From Serilophus lunatus (lineage: Eukaryota > Chordata > Aves > Passeriformes > Eurylaimidae): 64,000 nucleotides of DNA. The DNA is taken from assembly GCA_013399895.1 (NCBI GenBank), contig VXBA01005490.1, forward strand, positions 329,541 to 393,540, written 5' to 3'. Each line of letters starts with the position of its first letter. The stretch's first letter is position 1. Below, in pieces: positions 25,217 to 36,899 of the stretch. The position numbers were made by a program, and so were the translations under genes. The notes beneath the pieces are model-generated. The model worked only from the letters and a program-made list of their open reading frames with translations, did not search any database and had not been told where the DNA came from.

Positions 25217-25754
25217 TGTATTGGGTCTGTCTGAGATGGAGCCCATTTCCCATACAGCAGCTCTCACAGTGCTGTGCTGTGCATTGGTGGCTGGAGTGGT
25301 GCTGATAATACGCCAGTGTTTTGGCTACTGCTGAGCACAGTACTGGGACTGTAGTGTCCCTTCCCCAACTGACGGCAGGATTTTGGGAGGGGACACAAGT
25401 GGGCCAGCTGACCCAAACTGACCAAAGGAATATTCCATACCATATGATGTCAGCTCAGATATAAAGCTGGGGAGAAGCAGGAAGAGGGGGGGGCATGCAC
25501 AGTCTCCCATGGTGGCTTACCAAGAGAGCCACTACACGCGTTGAAGCCCTACTTCTTTGGATGTGGCCGGTCATCACCGCATGGGAAGTAGAGATTAGAT
25601 TAGTATTTTGCTTTTGCGTGGGCTTTGCTTTGCTTTCATTTTTGCTTTAGTAAACTGCCTTATCTCAACCCACCGTTTGTCTGACTTTTGCGGGGGAAAA
25701 AGAGGTTAAAGAGACTGTGGGCACCTGGTGGCCAGCCAAGGTTAACCCATTAAA
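25217..25754 (+). mobile_element. solo LTR, avian ERVL-like
   Basis: A 538-base element starting TGTATTGGG and ending near AACCCATTAAA (the expected ACA end appears mutated). Identical five-base flanks ACCCC (25212-25216 and 25755-25759) fit the five-base target duplication common in ERVL elements, though the C-rich site weakens this. It has a TATA box (ATATAAAG, 25459-25466) after the block 'ccataccatatgatgtcag', giving plus orientation. No internal viral genes are present, so it is a solo LTR left by recombination. It shares many blocks with the LTR at 38925-39510. Family assignment is from memory. Confidence 0.8.
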
Positions 25755-26347
25755 ACCCCCCAGTATAATCAGATTAAAACATACATTTACTTCTCTATCT
25801 GCATGTTAATATGGTTAATAGAACAGATCAGTTAGAGAGAGTAAATTCATTTTCCTCTGACATCTCTTCCATCCACAGTTTAACAGTATAATCATGCTTT
25901 AAACTTTAAACTGGGAGATATTTTTGCTTCATGCTCTAATGATGGTGTCTGAACCAAAAATACCACTCAACTTCAGTGATGGGAGGCTGAGTCAGGAAAT
26001 TCCCTTATTAACAAACAGCTTCACTGTGAAGCCAGTGACACAGCACTTCACTGGGACATTTTGAAATCCATGCAGGTGTCCAGTCCTACAGAATACCAAA
26101 AATGTCAGAGCCATTCCCCTTGAGGGTATTGCCCTATAGCGGACATAGTGGAAACTTCCTCAGCTAGCCAATAAGAGATCAGCTGAAAAGAAACTTTGCT
26201 CTCAACACAGGAAGGAAGACATAGGCATTCAACAGTACATTGTAAAGAATCACTTTTCACTGTACAGTGCACTGTAAAGAATCAGTCCGGCCTACAGTCT
26301 AAGGAAGTAATTTATTTTGTGTAAAGACAGAAGAGAATGCTCCATGG

Positions 26348-26431
26348 GTTTTTTTTCTTTGGTGGCTTTTTTGTTTGTAGGTTGGTTGGGTTTTTGTGTT
26401 TGCTTTTTTTATTTGTTTGTTTTTTTGTGAT
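26348..26431 (+). repeat. T/G-rich low-complexity tract
   Basis: Runs of T interrupted by single or paired G ('ttgtttgtaggttggttggg' and similar). Close in style to the tract at 41784-41921. Confidence 0.85.
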
Positions 26432-27892
26432 GGGGCTGATGGCATCTTTTCTGTTCAAAATTATTTCCTAGTTCTTAGGAATTTCTTAGGAAACTTGCGT
26501 TGGAAAAAGAACAAGACAGGATTCTGCTACTTTGAGAAAGCAGTGAGTTTCCTAAAAAATAATGCACCAGAATGTCAGACTGAGTATGCTTTTGGAAAGG
26601 ACATTTACAAAGAAAGACATGATGTCTTTCTTAAAAATTACACATTTTTAAAAGCCACTAGTCCTTGTTTGACTCTAAGTCTTGCTTCTCATTTTGTTCT
26701 GCTTTGTTTTGTTTATTTGTTTTTTAATTTTCAATAAGCATGTACTGTTGCAAATCAGTATGCAATTAATGCTAGTACTTTCCATGTTGCATCTCTAAAA
26801 ACTGAGCACCAGACTCCCTTTAAATGCATAAATGTGAGAGGGGCCTTTTCCTAGGGGAGTGAAAACCAGAATCAGTTCATACAAGTGATGAATCCATCTG
26901 GCAAGAAGTTAGACCATTCACTGTTAGTTAGACCATAGACTTCTCCTTCTAGTTCAAGTAATAAACACAGATCTGGAAATCAAATTATTGTCTCTTGTCT
27001 GAAATATTTTAAAGGACTTAGGAAAGGTCTCAATGAGAGAGAGAGAGACACATATATATGCTCGTATTCCTACTGTTTAGAGTTTGGAGTTTAAGTGATG
27101 TGATTGCCAACATATATTGTGACTGTTAAGTCAATTACAGATTTATTTTTTTTTCTGGCTACAACATATAGGAATTCTGCATTCTGTTTGTACCTGTGGT
27201 ACAGACTGGCATCTCAGTTCAAAAGGCAATGTAAATACAACTCTGTTTAATAATAGGAGAGGGGGGGGGAAAGCAAAAGAAAAAGCTTTCAAGAGCAAGG
27301 AAAGATAAGCAATATTTCAAAAATTTATTGTTGGCGGTGCATATATCTCTTTTGTATTTAGTCTTTCTAAAATGAGTGTGAAGGGGTGTGACAGGAACAG
27401 GTGTAGAAATGCAGCTTTGGAAGAAATGGGTATGGAAGGACAGTTTCAAGCCACAGTAGGGAAAAACATCTAGATGGAGATGCTTGTTCAGTCAAAACAA
27501 ATAGGCACATTTTAAGTATAGAATATTTGCCGGAGACATTTTATACCGATACTGGCAAAAAAAAAGATCACTAGACAAATAAATTCAAAGAAATATGCTA
27601 TCCACAAAAAATATAGGATGAGCAAATAAAGCAAAATTCACCACATAAGTAGATCTCTCTGAACAATGTTTGTTAAACATCTGAAGGTGCTTTGGTAAAA
27701 CACCTCTGCCAGGAAAAATTATTTATGATTATGATTCTATAATTTGGACAAGATTTTGTGATGAGGAGATGCAGTATGACTCAAATGCAAGTATGTAAGT
27801 CCACATGAGCTACCCATAGCTGTGGCTCTAGTGATAAGACAATTTAGGTGTATGTGACCAGCTGGCCACACACAATCATCCACTCTTCAGTG

Positions 27893-27932
27893 CTGCCTAT
27901 GTACTATGTACTATGTATGTGCCTATGTACTG
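27893..27932 (+). repeat. short CTATGTA tandem repeat
   Basis: Four imperfect copies of 'ctatgta(c)' in 40 bases. A small local expansion. Confidence 0.8.
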
Positions 27933-29184
27933 TTGATTAAAAAGAACCTATCACTCAGGGTTATTTCCTTATTAGTTTATTTTTTCAGGGTCATTGAATT
28001 TCAAAGGAGATATTTTCTAAACTACTCACATTTCATTTTCAAAATGAAATAGAAACAGTGTCAAGGCTTCTTCCAAACTGTAGAAATTGTCAAACCCTCA
28101 TCTCAGATCAGTGACCAATGCAGAGCCAGTTTAGAATATTAGGTCATTAAACTTTATTGAGAAAGCACTGTTTTTATCTAAGAAGAAGGAAATCTCAGAA
28201 GAAAACGTGCATTTTTGTCATGGGAAACTCCAAACCCAGGCCACCTTGCTGAAAAGGAGACATGCAATTTCAGATGAGCTGTGTCTTGATCTTCAGGAGT
28301 GGACATGCACCCATGTCTTGGAGATCACAAGGAAGTGTCCAGATCCTGAGATTAGGGATAGCTGCAAAATCTGCTGTTTCAAAAGCCAGCCTCCAGAAAA
28401 TCCAGGCTTAGGACAGGAAACTTTCAGATATATGAAACAAGAGCAAAGAAAAATTAAAACAGACACACCAAAAAGGACAAGTCCAATGGATCACCTGTTC
28501 ATTTGTATATCCAGGGACTCACATGGGTGCTTGAGAAAGGGTCATAGGCAGACATTAACCACACGAAGGAGTCTGTACTGTGTCAGAAAGAAATAATTGT
28601 AAGTATTTGCACCCAACAGCTCAGTTTTAAAGAATTTTGTCTTTTAAGCAAAAGCCACTCTACCTAAAGACTCCTGATGACCTATAGGCATAACAAGAGT
28701 ATTTGCATCAGTCCCTAGTGCCAGCAATCCTAGAGCTACCCTTCCTCACTAGAAAGGTTCATCTCTGAATGCATTTTTCACAAAGTAGATCATCTCGCAA
28801 TTTTGAATCTTGAGAATTCTCAAAGGGTCGAGAAGGTATTAAAAAAACCAACACAGACTTACTTGCAAAGTTGTTTAAGGTAGAAATTAAAAATAAAGAA
28901 AAACTTGTGATTTATTTTTAAATTATATTACACAATATATAAAGCCCCAACCTATCTTTTTGGCCCACAGGAAGGGAAACGAACCAAAAAACCCCCCCCA
29001 CCTCTATAAACATGTCCAAGAGTTGTCCTGTTTACAGCCCCAAGAGGCTTAGTGCCATGAGTCAACCTCAGTGCCTGTCTCAACCCTGTTGTGGATGGTG
29101 TTCATAACAAAAGTAACACATAACAAAGTAACATCCTCAAACAGGTTACCTCACAGCATTGTCCAATGAGCTAGGTTGGTTTGC

Positions 29185-29216
29185 TTTAATATTATTTATA
29201 ATATTAATATTAAATT
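29185..29216. repeat. AT-only imperfect palindrome
   Basis: 'ttaatattatttataatatt' followed by 'aatattaaatt' forms overlapping inverted repeats of A and T only. Could extrude as a hairpin, but such palindromes are common in AT-rich DNA. Confidence 0.7.
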
Positions 29217-31591
29217 GCATATTGTGTCAGGTTATGAGGTCTTTTTCACATTATCTTAACAACAAAAAATACTCTTTTGGTTTAGAGAAATAAGAAAACA
29301 TTGAAACACATCAGGAGGTGTGTCCAGGAAAGGCAGAGATTGCTCTTACATAACAGTGTCTAAATATGAAGGTTAATGTTATTAAATTGAACATTTTAAA
29401 AAAGAATGAAGATGTAGAAAAGCAGCAGCACAACTCCAAAACTAGAGAGTAAGTTAGCCAGGACTGCTGAGAAGTAAGTGATCTCCCAGTAATCTAGTAT
29501 CTGGCCATGAGACAATGCCTTTTCTAACTCTCGAAACTATAAGCTCCAGGTCTCTGTGTAGCATTTTTATTTATTGGCATTCTTGAGGGAGTAGGGTGGA
29601 AAGTTATCTTTTACTAACAAATACAGCAACAGAGGTTTCTTTCAAACTGCAGTTCATTTTGGGATCTGCTTTTGACTCATACGGTGAGGAAAACTGGGAA
29701 ATTCCAATATTTTGTAACTTTAATTTCATTCTAGTGACCTGCAACCAGAAATTCCAGGAAAGTTCCCTATTGGAAACTCCATTTTCAGTGTTTAAGTGAA
29801 CACCATGCATGGTGAGCCAGCTGCAGTCCCTCAATTTTTTTTCCTTGCCTGAGCCCATGTCAGGGATTGAGCTTTCAGAGTGGTTGCTTAAAGGCAGAGC
29901 TAACGTGTCCACCTATCCCTTAGTTCCACATCAAGCAGAGAGTCTGAACCTTATTTCAGAGCTACTTCTGACCTGCTGCAGGTGAAAACTGAAGATGAAC
30001 CCAAGCTGGCACCAGTTTGCAATGTAACTTGCCTGCATTGGTGAGACATAGCCTTAAAATTCTCTCTTTGAAGCCAAGATATTAATAGCTCTGGTCTGTT
30101 TTTGTGGCTCTACAGCACATAAACACAGCCTGGACAGATCTGCTTCAGATCTCTGGGCCATGAAAACCCAAATCTCTTGTGAAAACGTCGGGGATATGTA
30201 TTGCTATTGCCAACTTGCCTGCCTGTCAAGCCCTGTAAGAATTCAATTAACTCTACTTATTTGATTGAAATTCAGTAAAGTGTAGATAGTTTCATCATGA
30301 AGAAGTTAGGAAAAAATAATCAGTTTGGATGAGAAAACATCAATTCATTCTAAATGAAAGTTAAGTACCTAGATCCTGTGTGCACCTCTCTTCAAAATAC
30401 TAGATAAAAAATGTGGTCTCTCGGAACCATTTCCTCAGATCCTTTCAGTTCTCTCTGAAACACCTTTTCAGTAGCATAAGCAGCGAGCTGTTAGGCAGAT
30501 GAGTTCATTATTGGCTTGTTTTTTTAAGAATGACTGTCTCATGCAGTAGTTATGACACCACTTTTCCAGACTTTTGTCTAATCCAGTTTTGCTTCTTACT
30601 AAAATGAGAGCACTTTACAACTGACATTTTTTTTCCTTCTTCTATATTTGTGCTTACATGTGTGCTTTTAACATAATATTAATCTGGTCTATATTGTTGT
30701 GCTTGGTTTTATGTTTTTGGGTTTTTTTCCCCAAAAGAAGCACACAAATATACCCTCCTGAGCAGCAGTATGGAACTTTTGGTGTATTAGTTGTATGTAA
30801 CTTATTTAAAGATTCCAAAATACAGTTGCAACCCTCCTGATTGAATCCTACAAGTGGAACATAATCTGCTGAGGGGAAAAAAGTTAAAGAGATAATTATT
30901 TATCCTATAATGTTTTAAACTAACTTTATAGGTGTGCTTCATTTAGATCTTTAATTCATATTTACCTTAAGTGACATCTATTTCTTTAATGACTTCGTGT
31001 TAGCAAAATTTTCTGACAGTGAAGCTGGAGTGAATGATGAAGAAAGGAGAGAATAGCTTATTATGAATGAAGAATGAGTCACAGAATCACAGAATATGCT
31101 GAGTTGGGAGGGGCCTACAAGAATCATCAAGTCCAACCTTTAGCCTTGCCCAGGACCATCCCCAGGAGTCACACTATGTGTCTGAGAGTATCACCCAAAT
31201 GCTTCTTGAACTCTTGTCAGGTTTGGTGCTGTGACCACTTCCCTGGGGAGCCCGTTCCAGTGCCCAATCACCCTTTGGGTGAAAAACCTTTACCTAGTAT
31301 CTGACCTAAACCTTCCCTGACACAGCTTCATGTCATTCCCTCAAGTCCTGTCACTGATCACCACAGAAAAGAGATCAGTACCTGTCCCTCCTCTTCCCCT
31401 CATGAGGAAGTTCTAACTGCAATGAGGTCTCCCCTCAGTCTCCTGTTCTCCAGGCTGAACAGACCAAGTGACCTCAGCCACTGCTCATGTGGCTTCCCTG
31501 CAAGGCCCTACACCATTTCATTTCCCTCCTCTGGACACTCTCTAATACCTTAATATCTTTCCTATGCTGTGGTGCTCAAAACTGCACACAA

Positions 31592-32100
31592 GGTGAGGCT
31601 GTATCAGTGCACAGCAGAGTGGGACAATCCCCTCCCTCAACTTCCTGGCTATGCTTTGCCTGATGCTCTCCAGGACACGGTTGGGCTCTCCTGGCTGCCA
31701 GGACACTTCACATTCAACTTGTCATTAACCAGGACCCCCAGGTCCCTTTCCAGGCTGCTTTCCAGCATCTCATTCCCCAGTCTGTACGTACATCCAGGGT
31801 TGCCCCACCCCAGGTATAGAATCCAGCACTTTCCTTTGTTGAACTNGGTGAGGCTGTATCAGTGCACAGCAGAGTGGGACAATCCCCTCCCTCAACTTCC
31901 TGGCTATGCTTTGCCTGATGCTCTCCAGGACACGGTTGGGCTCTCCTGGCTGCCAGGACACTTCACATTCAACTTGTCATTAACCAGGACCCCCAGGTCC
32001 CTTTCCAGGCTGCTTTCCAGCATCTCATTCCCCAGTCTGTACGTACATCCAGGGTTGCCCCACCCCAGGTATAGAATCCAGCACTTTCCTTTGTTGAACT
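31592..32100. repeat. 254-base exact duplication around a single N
   Basis: Copies 31592-31845 and 31847-32100 appear identical base for base and are separated by one N at 31846. Exact identity inside an otherwise old, diverged CR1 is best explained by two overlapping contigs that were joined without merging. The duplicated text is CR1 ORF2 sequence. It should be counted once. Confidence 0.95.
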
Positions 32101-32231
32101 TCATATGGTTGGTTATTGCCCAGTCCTCTGTGCCTCTGCCTGGCCTCCCTGCCTTTGAGGGAGTCAATAGCTACTCCCACTTTTGTATCATCAGCCAACT
32201 GGCTTAGTATCTCCTCCAGTCCTGCATCCAA
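32101..32231 (-). pseudogene. CR1 reverse transcriptase catalytic-box remnant
   Basis: The minus strand reads 'LSQLADDTKVGVAIDSLKGR', with the Ala-Asp-Asp metal-binding box at 32184-32198 and the following Leu-Lys-Gly-Arg helix. The first residue of the box is Leu rather than the Phe usual in CR1. This is part of the long host CR1. The frame leading into it from the right is interrupted. Confidence 0.85.
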
Positions 32232-32497
32232 GTAATTTATGAAGATGTTGAAGACTACGGGGCCTTAAGTGGAGCTCTGTGGAACCCCACCAGTGACAGG
32301 TCACCAATCTGATGTTACCCCATTCAGGATTACCCTCTGTGTTCGACCCGTGAGCCAGTTGCTTGCCCACCACATGATGTGTTTATCCAGCTGTGTGCGG
32401 GACATTTTGTCCAGAAGGATCCCATGAGAGACAGTATAAAAAGCTTTCCTGAAATCCAGATAGATTACAAGTGGTTTCCCTTGATCAACTTGGTGGG

Positions 32498-33675
32498 TGT
32501 ACTGGTTTGTGGGGGCTGGGATTGTGGGAGTTCAAAGGGGGGCATGGGGCTTGGGGNNNNNNNNNNNNNNNNNNNNNNNNNNNNNNNNNNNNNNNNNNNN
32601 NNNNNNNNNNNNNNNNNNNNNNNNNNNNNNNNNNNNNNNNNNNNNNNNNNNNNNNNNNNNNNNNNNNNNNNNNNNNNNNNNNNNNNNNNNNNNNNNNNNN
32701 NNNNNNNNNNNNNNNNNNNNNNNNNNNNNNNNNNNNNNNNNNNNNNNNNNNNNNNNNNNNNNNNNNNNNNNNNNNNNNNNNNNNNNNNNNNNNNNNNNNN
32801 NNNNNNNNNNNNNNNNNNNNNNNNNNNNNNNNNNNNNNNNNNNNNNNNNNNNNNNNNNNNNNNNNNNNNNNNNNNNNNNNNNNNNNNNNNNNNNNNNNNN
32901 NNNNNNNNNNNNNNNNNNNNNNNNNNNNNNNNNNNNNNNNNNNNNNNNNNNNNNNNNNNNNNNNNNNNNNNNNNNNNNNNNNNNNNNNNNNNNNNNNNNN
33001 NNNNNNNNNNNNNNNNNNNNNNNNNNNNNNNNNNNNNNNNNNNNNNNNNNNNNNNNNNNNNNNNNNNNNNNNNNNNNNNNNNNNNNNNNNNNNNNNNNNN
33101 NNNNNNNNNNNNNNNNNNNNNNNNNNNNNNNNNNNNNNNNNNNNNNNNNNNNNNNNNNNNNNNNNNNNNNNNNNNNNNNNNNNNNNNNNNNNNNNNNNNN
33201 NNNNNNNNNNNNNNNNNNNNNNNNNNNNNNNNNNNNNNNNNNNNNNNNNNNNNNNNNNNNNNNNNNCCAGCTTGCTAGAAAGTATCCTTCGGAAAAGGGA
33301 GGGAGCTAACTGGTTTTCACCTGTGTTTGTGTTTTTCAGAGAGTTTGGAGGGCCCGAAGTCCTTCGGAGAGAGGGAAAAGAAGCAGACACCCTTTCCTAC
33401 CCTTCCTCCCAGTTTCTTTCAACTAGTCATCTGACTGAAAGGGACAGTTCCCTTCCTTTTTTGTTTTTTTCCCTTTTTATGTTTTGTTTTTTTTTTTCCC
33501 CTTGCGTGTTGGAGGGTCCCTCAATGTAATTCTGGGGTCTTTGGTGGGTTACCCCTACCTCTCTCATTCAAATTCCTTGTAATAAATTGTTCTCCTGCTG
33601 AACATTCTATTCAGTTTTCCGTCACTTTTATTGAACCTGCCCCCTGAACGCTAAAAGGTGGATCAAACCACCACA
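32498..33675 (+). mobile_element. LTR insertion in CR1, with internal gap
   Basis: The element begins TGTACTGGTTTG (32498-32509) and ends CAAACCACCACA (33664-33675). These ends are imperfect inverted repeats and have the canonical TG/CA. The flanks are identical five-base copies GTGGG (32493-32497 and 33676-33680), a clean target duplication, and the CR1 text resumes directly after. A polyadenylation signal AATAAA (33581-33586) sets plus orientation. 710 Ns (32557-33266) hide the middle, so it may be a solo LTR or carry internal sequence. Family unknown to me. Confidence 0.85.
32557..33266. other. assembly gap (710 Ns)
   Basis: A run of 710 Ns inside the LTR insertion. It begins after a G-rich stretch ('ggggggcatggggcttgggg'), which is hard to sequence. 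The true length cannot be known from this window. Confidence 0.99.
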
Positions 33676-34186
33676 GTGGGTTGTCTGGTCATGGAAGGAA
33701 ATCAGGCATGATAAGCAGGACTTTCCTCTCATGAATGGCTGTGACTGAAGACTGCATTGTCTTTCATGTGTTTTTCAATACTGCCTAGAATAATTTTCAT
33801 AATTTTACCAGGCACTGAAGGAACATTGACAGGCCTGTAGTTTCCAAGGTCCTCCTTCTCGCCCTTCTTGAAAATCAGGACAACATTCACCAGCTTTCAG
33901 TCAGCTAGGAGCTCTTAAGATTCCCAAGACCTCTGGAAAATCACCAAGAGAGGTTTTCCAATGAAATCAGCTAGCTCTTTGAGGATTCTGTGATGAATCC
34001 CATCATGCCTCATAGATTAGTTGTTTTTGCTGGAGCAGCAGATCCCCTACAATTTCAGGGTCGACTGGGAGTTGATCATTCTCACAGTCATGAACCTCCA
34101 GCTCAGGGCACTGAGGTCCCCTTAGTCTATCATCTGTGTTGAAGACAGAGGCAAAGAATGCATTAAACACCTCTGCCTTGCATCTG

Positions 34187-34900
34187 AATCACAGAATCAC
34201 TGGGTTGGAAGAGACCTCCAAGATCATTGAGTCCAACCCTTGCCCTAACACCTCAACTAGACTATGTCACCAAGTGCCACATCCAGCCTTTTTTTAAACA
34301 CATCCAGGTATGGTGACTCCACCACCTCCCCTGGCAAACTATTCCAATATTTTATTATTCTTTCTGTGCAAAACTTCTTTCTGATGTCTAACCTATACTT
34401 TCCTTGGCGCAGCTTGAGACTGTGTCCTCTCGTTCTGTCAGTTGTTGTCCGGTGGAAAAGACCAACCCCCACCTGACTACAACCTCCTTTCAGGAAGTTG
34501 TAGAGAGCAATAAGGTCACCTCTGAGTCTCCTTCTCTCCAGGCTAAACAACTCTAACTCCCTCAATCGTTCCTCATAGGGCTTGTGCTCCAAGCCCCCCA
34601 CCAGCCTCGTTGCTCTCCTCTGGACGCGCTCTGTCATCTCCACATCCTTCCTAAACTGAGGGGCCCAGAACTGGATACAGTACTCAAGGTGCAGCCTCAC
34701 CAGCGCCGAGTACAGAGGTAGAATAACCTCCCTGCTCCCGCTGGCCACACCATTCCTAATGCAGGCCAGGATGCTGTTGGCCTTCTTGGCCATCAGGGCA
34801 CATTGCTGGCTCATGTTAAGTTGGCTGTCGACCAGTACCCCCAGGTCCCTTTCCACCTGGGTACTGTCCCCAGCCACACTGTCCCCAGCTTGTAACATTG
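34187..34900 (-). mobile_element. younger CR1 nested in older CR1
   Basis: A 714-base minus-strand CR1 inserted in the host CR1. The 3' end is at the left ('aatcacagaatcac'). The host text 'ctctgccttgcatctg' continues at 'ctgtgtccttg' on the right; the shared CTG may be microhomology at the junction. It holds an unbroken ORF2 C-terminal frame, unlike all other CR1 copies here, and its sequence is less decayed, so it inserted later. Confidence 0.9.
34257..34898 (-). pseudogene. CR1 ORF2 C-terminal fragment, frame intact
   Basis: 213 codons without a stop, encoding the C-terminal part of CR1 ORF2 through to its natural end. Landmarks in order: 'ERDLGVLVDSQLNMSQQCAL' near residue 16, 'HLEYCIQFWAPQF', 'VQRRATRLVGGLEHKPYEE', 'LIALYNFLKGG', then 'LDIRKKFCTERIIKYWNSLP' and 'VFKKRLD' near the end. 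The catalytic core and endonuclease are missing because the copy is 5'-truncated, so it cannot encode an active enzyme. The apparent start Met is not a real CR1 start. Confidence 0.9.
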
Positions 34901-35573
34901 CTGTGTCCTTGTTTGTGAGATGATCATCCTCATCCTGTAATGAGCTGATATTTCTATACTACTTATTGCCATTAATGTATTTGAAAAAACTTTTTATTAT
35001 CCCCCACATTTCTGCTCAACTTCAACTCCAGTTGACCTTTGGCCAAATGATTTTCTCCCTACAGTGACAAGCAGCATCTCTGTATTCTTCCCACGTCACT
35101 TGACCTTGCTTCCACTGGGGATACACCTTCCTTTTTTGCCTTATCTCCAAGAGACAATTTCTGTTTGACCAAATCAACCTTCTGCCTCACCTGCTTTATT
35201 TCTGATATTTGGGAATTGCCCGCTCCTGTGCCCTTAAGAGGTAATGTTTGAGAAATGACAAAAACTGATGGAGCCCAGCACATGCAAAAACATTTTTCTA
35301 GGGGAACCTTACTTACTAATTCCCTGAGCAGCCTGAAGTCTGCTCTCGTCATGTCCAGATTTGAGGTTTTGCTGGCACTTCTCTTTCTGTCAACAGAGAT
35401 TTTAAACTCAACTGCTTAGTGGTCGCTATGGCCAAGATGGTCACCAATCTCCACTTCACTCATGAGACCCACTCTGTTGACAAGCAGCAGATCAAAGAGA
35501 GATCTCTCCAAGTTGGCTCCTGTAATGGGAATGAAGAAATAATTGATCCAGGACGCCAAATTTGCTGAGTAGC

Positions 35574-36284
35574 TGTGAAAAAATAAGGAGTTTAGTAGAG
35601 TTGCTGCTTGTTTAATTAATAGAATGAGAACTAAAGGGGAGGGAAGAACAGAGGGACATGGGAAAGAACGCCATGTCCCCTACATAAATACATTGTATCC
35701 AGCTATTGAAGAAGATGAAAAAGAAGGCGGCTGAAAGGTGGTAGGGGGTGTCAAGACCCTCCAATAACTTTTTGACATGCGCAAAGGCAGATAAACCTAT
35801 AGAGAAAGGTGAACTTTCGCCTCTGGGCTCCACCTTCTGGGATGTACTTGGCCCTATGCAACAGAACTGTGGAACCAGAATAAAAGAGCCCCTGGGGAGC
35901 GGCTGGGAGGGAACTCCTCGCATTCTTCCATTTTCTACCACAGGGACACCTGTCAAGGTGCGTGGAGGTCATACCCCATCTCTCTCTGAAGTACTCCATC
36001 TACTCTGTTGTCTTGTGTAAGTATACTGAGGGAAACCGGGAAACTGTGAAAAATTAGATAAACTGAGGCATATTGGGGAAACTGAGGCACACCGGGGAAA
36101 CTAGGAAAAATTAAAGTAGTAGGGAGGCTTTGCAAACAGGGGGGAGATCTCTTGATGTATGTGCTTTCCATTTTTGCATATTTCTCTAAGTATTGCTTTA
36201 ATAAAGCTTTATTTTTTCCCTTCTGACGTGTGTTTGTGGTTCTGTGCAGTTTTCACAGACCCCAAACAAAAGAACCCTGTTACA
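35574..36284 (+). mobile_element. solo LTR nested in CR1
   Basis: About 711 bases between TGTGAAAA and CCTGTTACA. The four-base AGCT occurs at both junctions (35571-35574 and 36284-36287), and the CR1 text reads continuously when one copy is removed. LTR signals on the plus strand: TATA-like AATAAAAG (35879-35886), polyadenylation signal AATAAA (36200-36205) and a GT-rich stretch after it. A run of degenerate 'gggaaactg' repeats lies at 36029-36110. The TG/CA ends overlap the AGCT copies, so the exact border is ambiguous by a base or two. No viral genes remain. Confidence 0.8.
36029..36110 (+). repeat. degenerate 'ggggaaactgaggca' repeats inside the LTR
   Basis: Five imperfect copies of a unit around 'gggaaactgaggcac', between the presumed start site and polyadenylation signal of the LTR. 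Possibly a family-specific minisatellite. Confidence 0.7.
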
Positions 36285-36287
36285 GCT

Positions 36288-36880
36288 CCCTTAGGATCTG
36301 TTCCATAAAGTTGTCATTCAGGTTTTTTAGGAATCTTCTGGCCTGGGTTGTACCAGCTGTGTGATACTCCCAATGTATTTCTGGCAAGTTGAAGTCCCCC
36401 ATGAGGGCAAGGGCAGTTGACTTGGAAGTGCCCCTTAGTTCCTCAAAGAATAATTCATAGGTGTCATCATTCTGGCTGGGAGGTCTGTAACAGACTCCCA
36501 CACAATAATATCCACATTACTTGTCCGTTGATTCTTACCCAGAGGCTCTCAACTGTGCCATTGCCAACTGTGAGCTGCATATGTTCTAACCGTTCTATTA
36601 CCTCCAGTGCCAACCCTCTACCTCTTCTGCCCTGCCTATCCCTCCTGAAGAGCCTGTAACCATCCAACAGGGCACTCCAGTCACAGGGCTCATCCCACAG
36701 GGTTTCACTTATGCCAATGATCCTGAATCTCTGCAATTGGGCCAAAGCTCTGAGCTCCACTCTGGTTCTTATTCTGCATGCATTAGTGTAGAAGTATTTC
36801 AGGTGTGGTACATTGTAGCCAATATCTTGTGAAGCAGATTGAGGGATCCCGTAAGTGCTGATTTTCTCAAAATCTGGCAC
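36288..36880 (-). pseudogene. CR1 APE-type endonuclease remnant
   Basis: The N-terminal half of the ORF2 endonuclease, reading from 36880 leftwards: 'LKYFYTNACRIRTRVELRAL', 'GISETLWDEPCDWSALLDGY', 'LFRRDRQGRRGRGLAL', then in another frame 'GVCYRPPSQND' and 'LMGDFNLPEIHWE' with the conserved Gly-Asp-Phe-Asn (about 36383-36397). The change of frame lies between 36467 and 36501, so the enzyme is inactive. In live CR1 this domain nicks the target DNA. Confidence 0.9.
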
Positions 36881-36899
36881 ACCATCCTATGACTTACAA

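Larger units (their letters stand above)
25760..31080. other. unassigned AT-rich sequence
   Basis: No gene recognised. Open frames at 26396-26737 (113 codons) and 28207-28596 (129 codons) show no known motifs. Three short simple repeats inside are listed separately. Confidence 0.45.

Noticed and set aside
26396..26737. 113-codon plus-strand open frame
   Set aside because: Starts inside a T/G-rich tract and ends in T-rich DNA; hydrophobic ends follow from base composition.
28207..28596. 129-codon plus-strand open frame
   Set aside because: Peptide resembles no family I know and the length falls within chance for the whole window; not strong enough to list as a gene.
29185..29216. AT palindrome as a replication origin or terminator
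   Set aside because: AT-only palindromes are common in AT-rich vertebrate DNA; nothing else supports a function.
32379..33529. Apparent long open frames across the first gap
   Set aside because: They consist almost entirely of undetermined residues from Ns and carry no evidence of coding.
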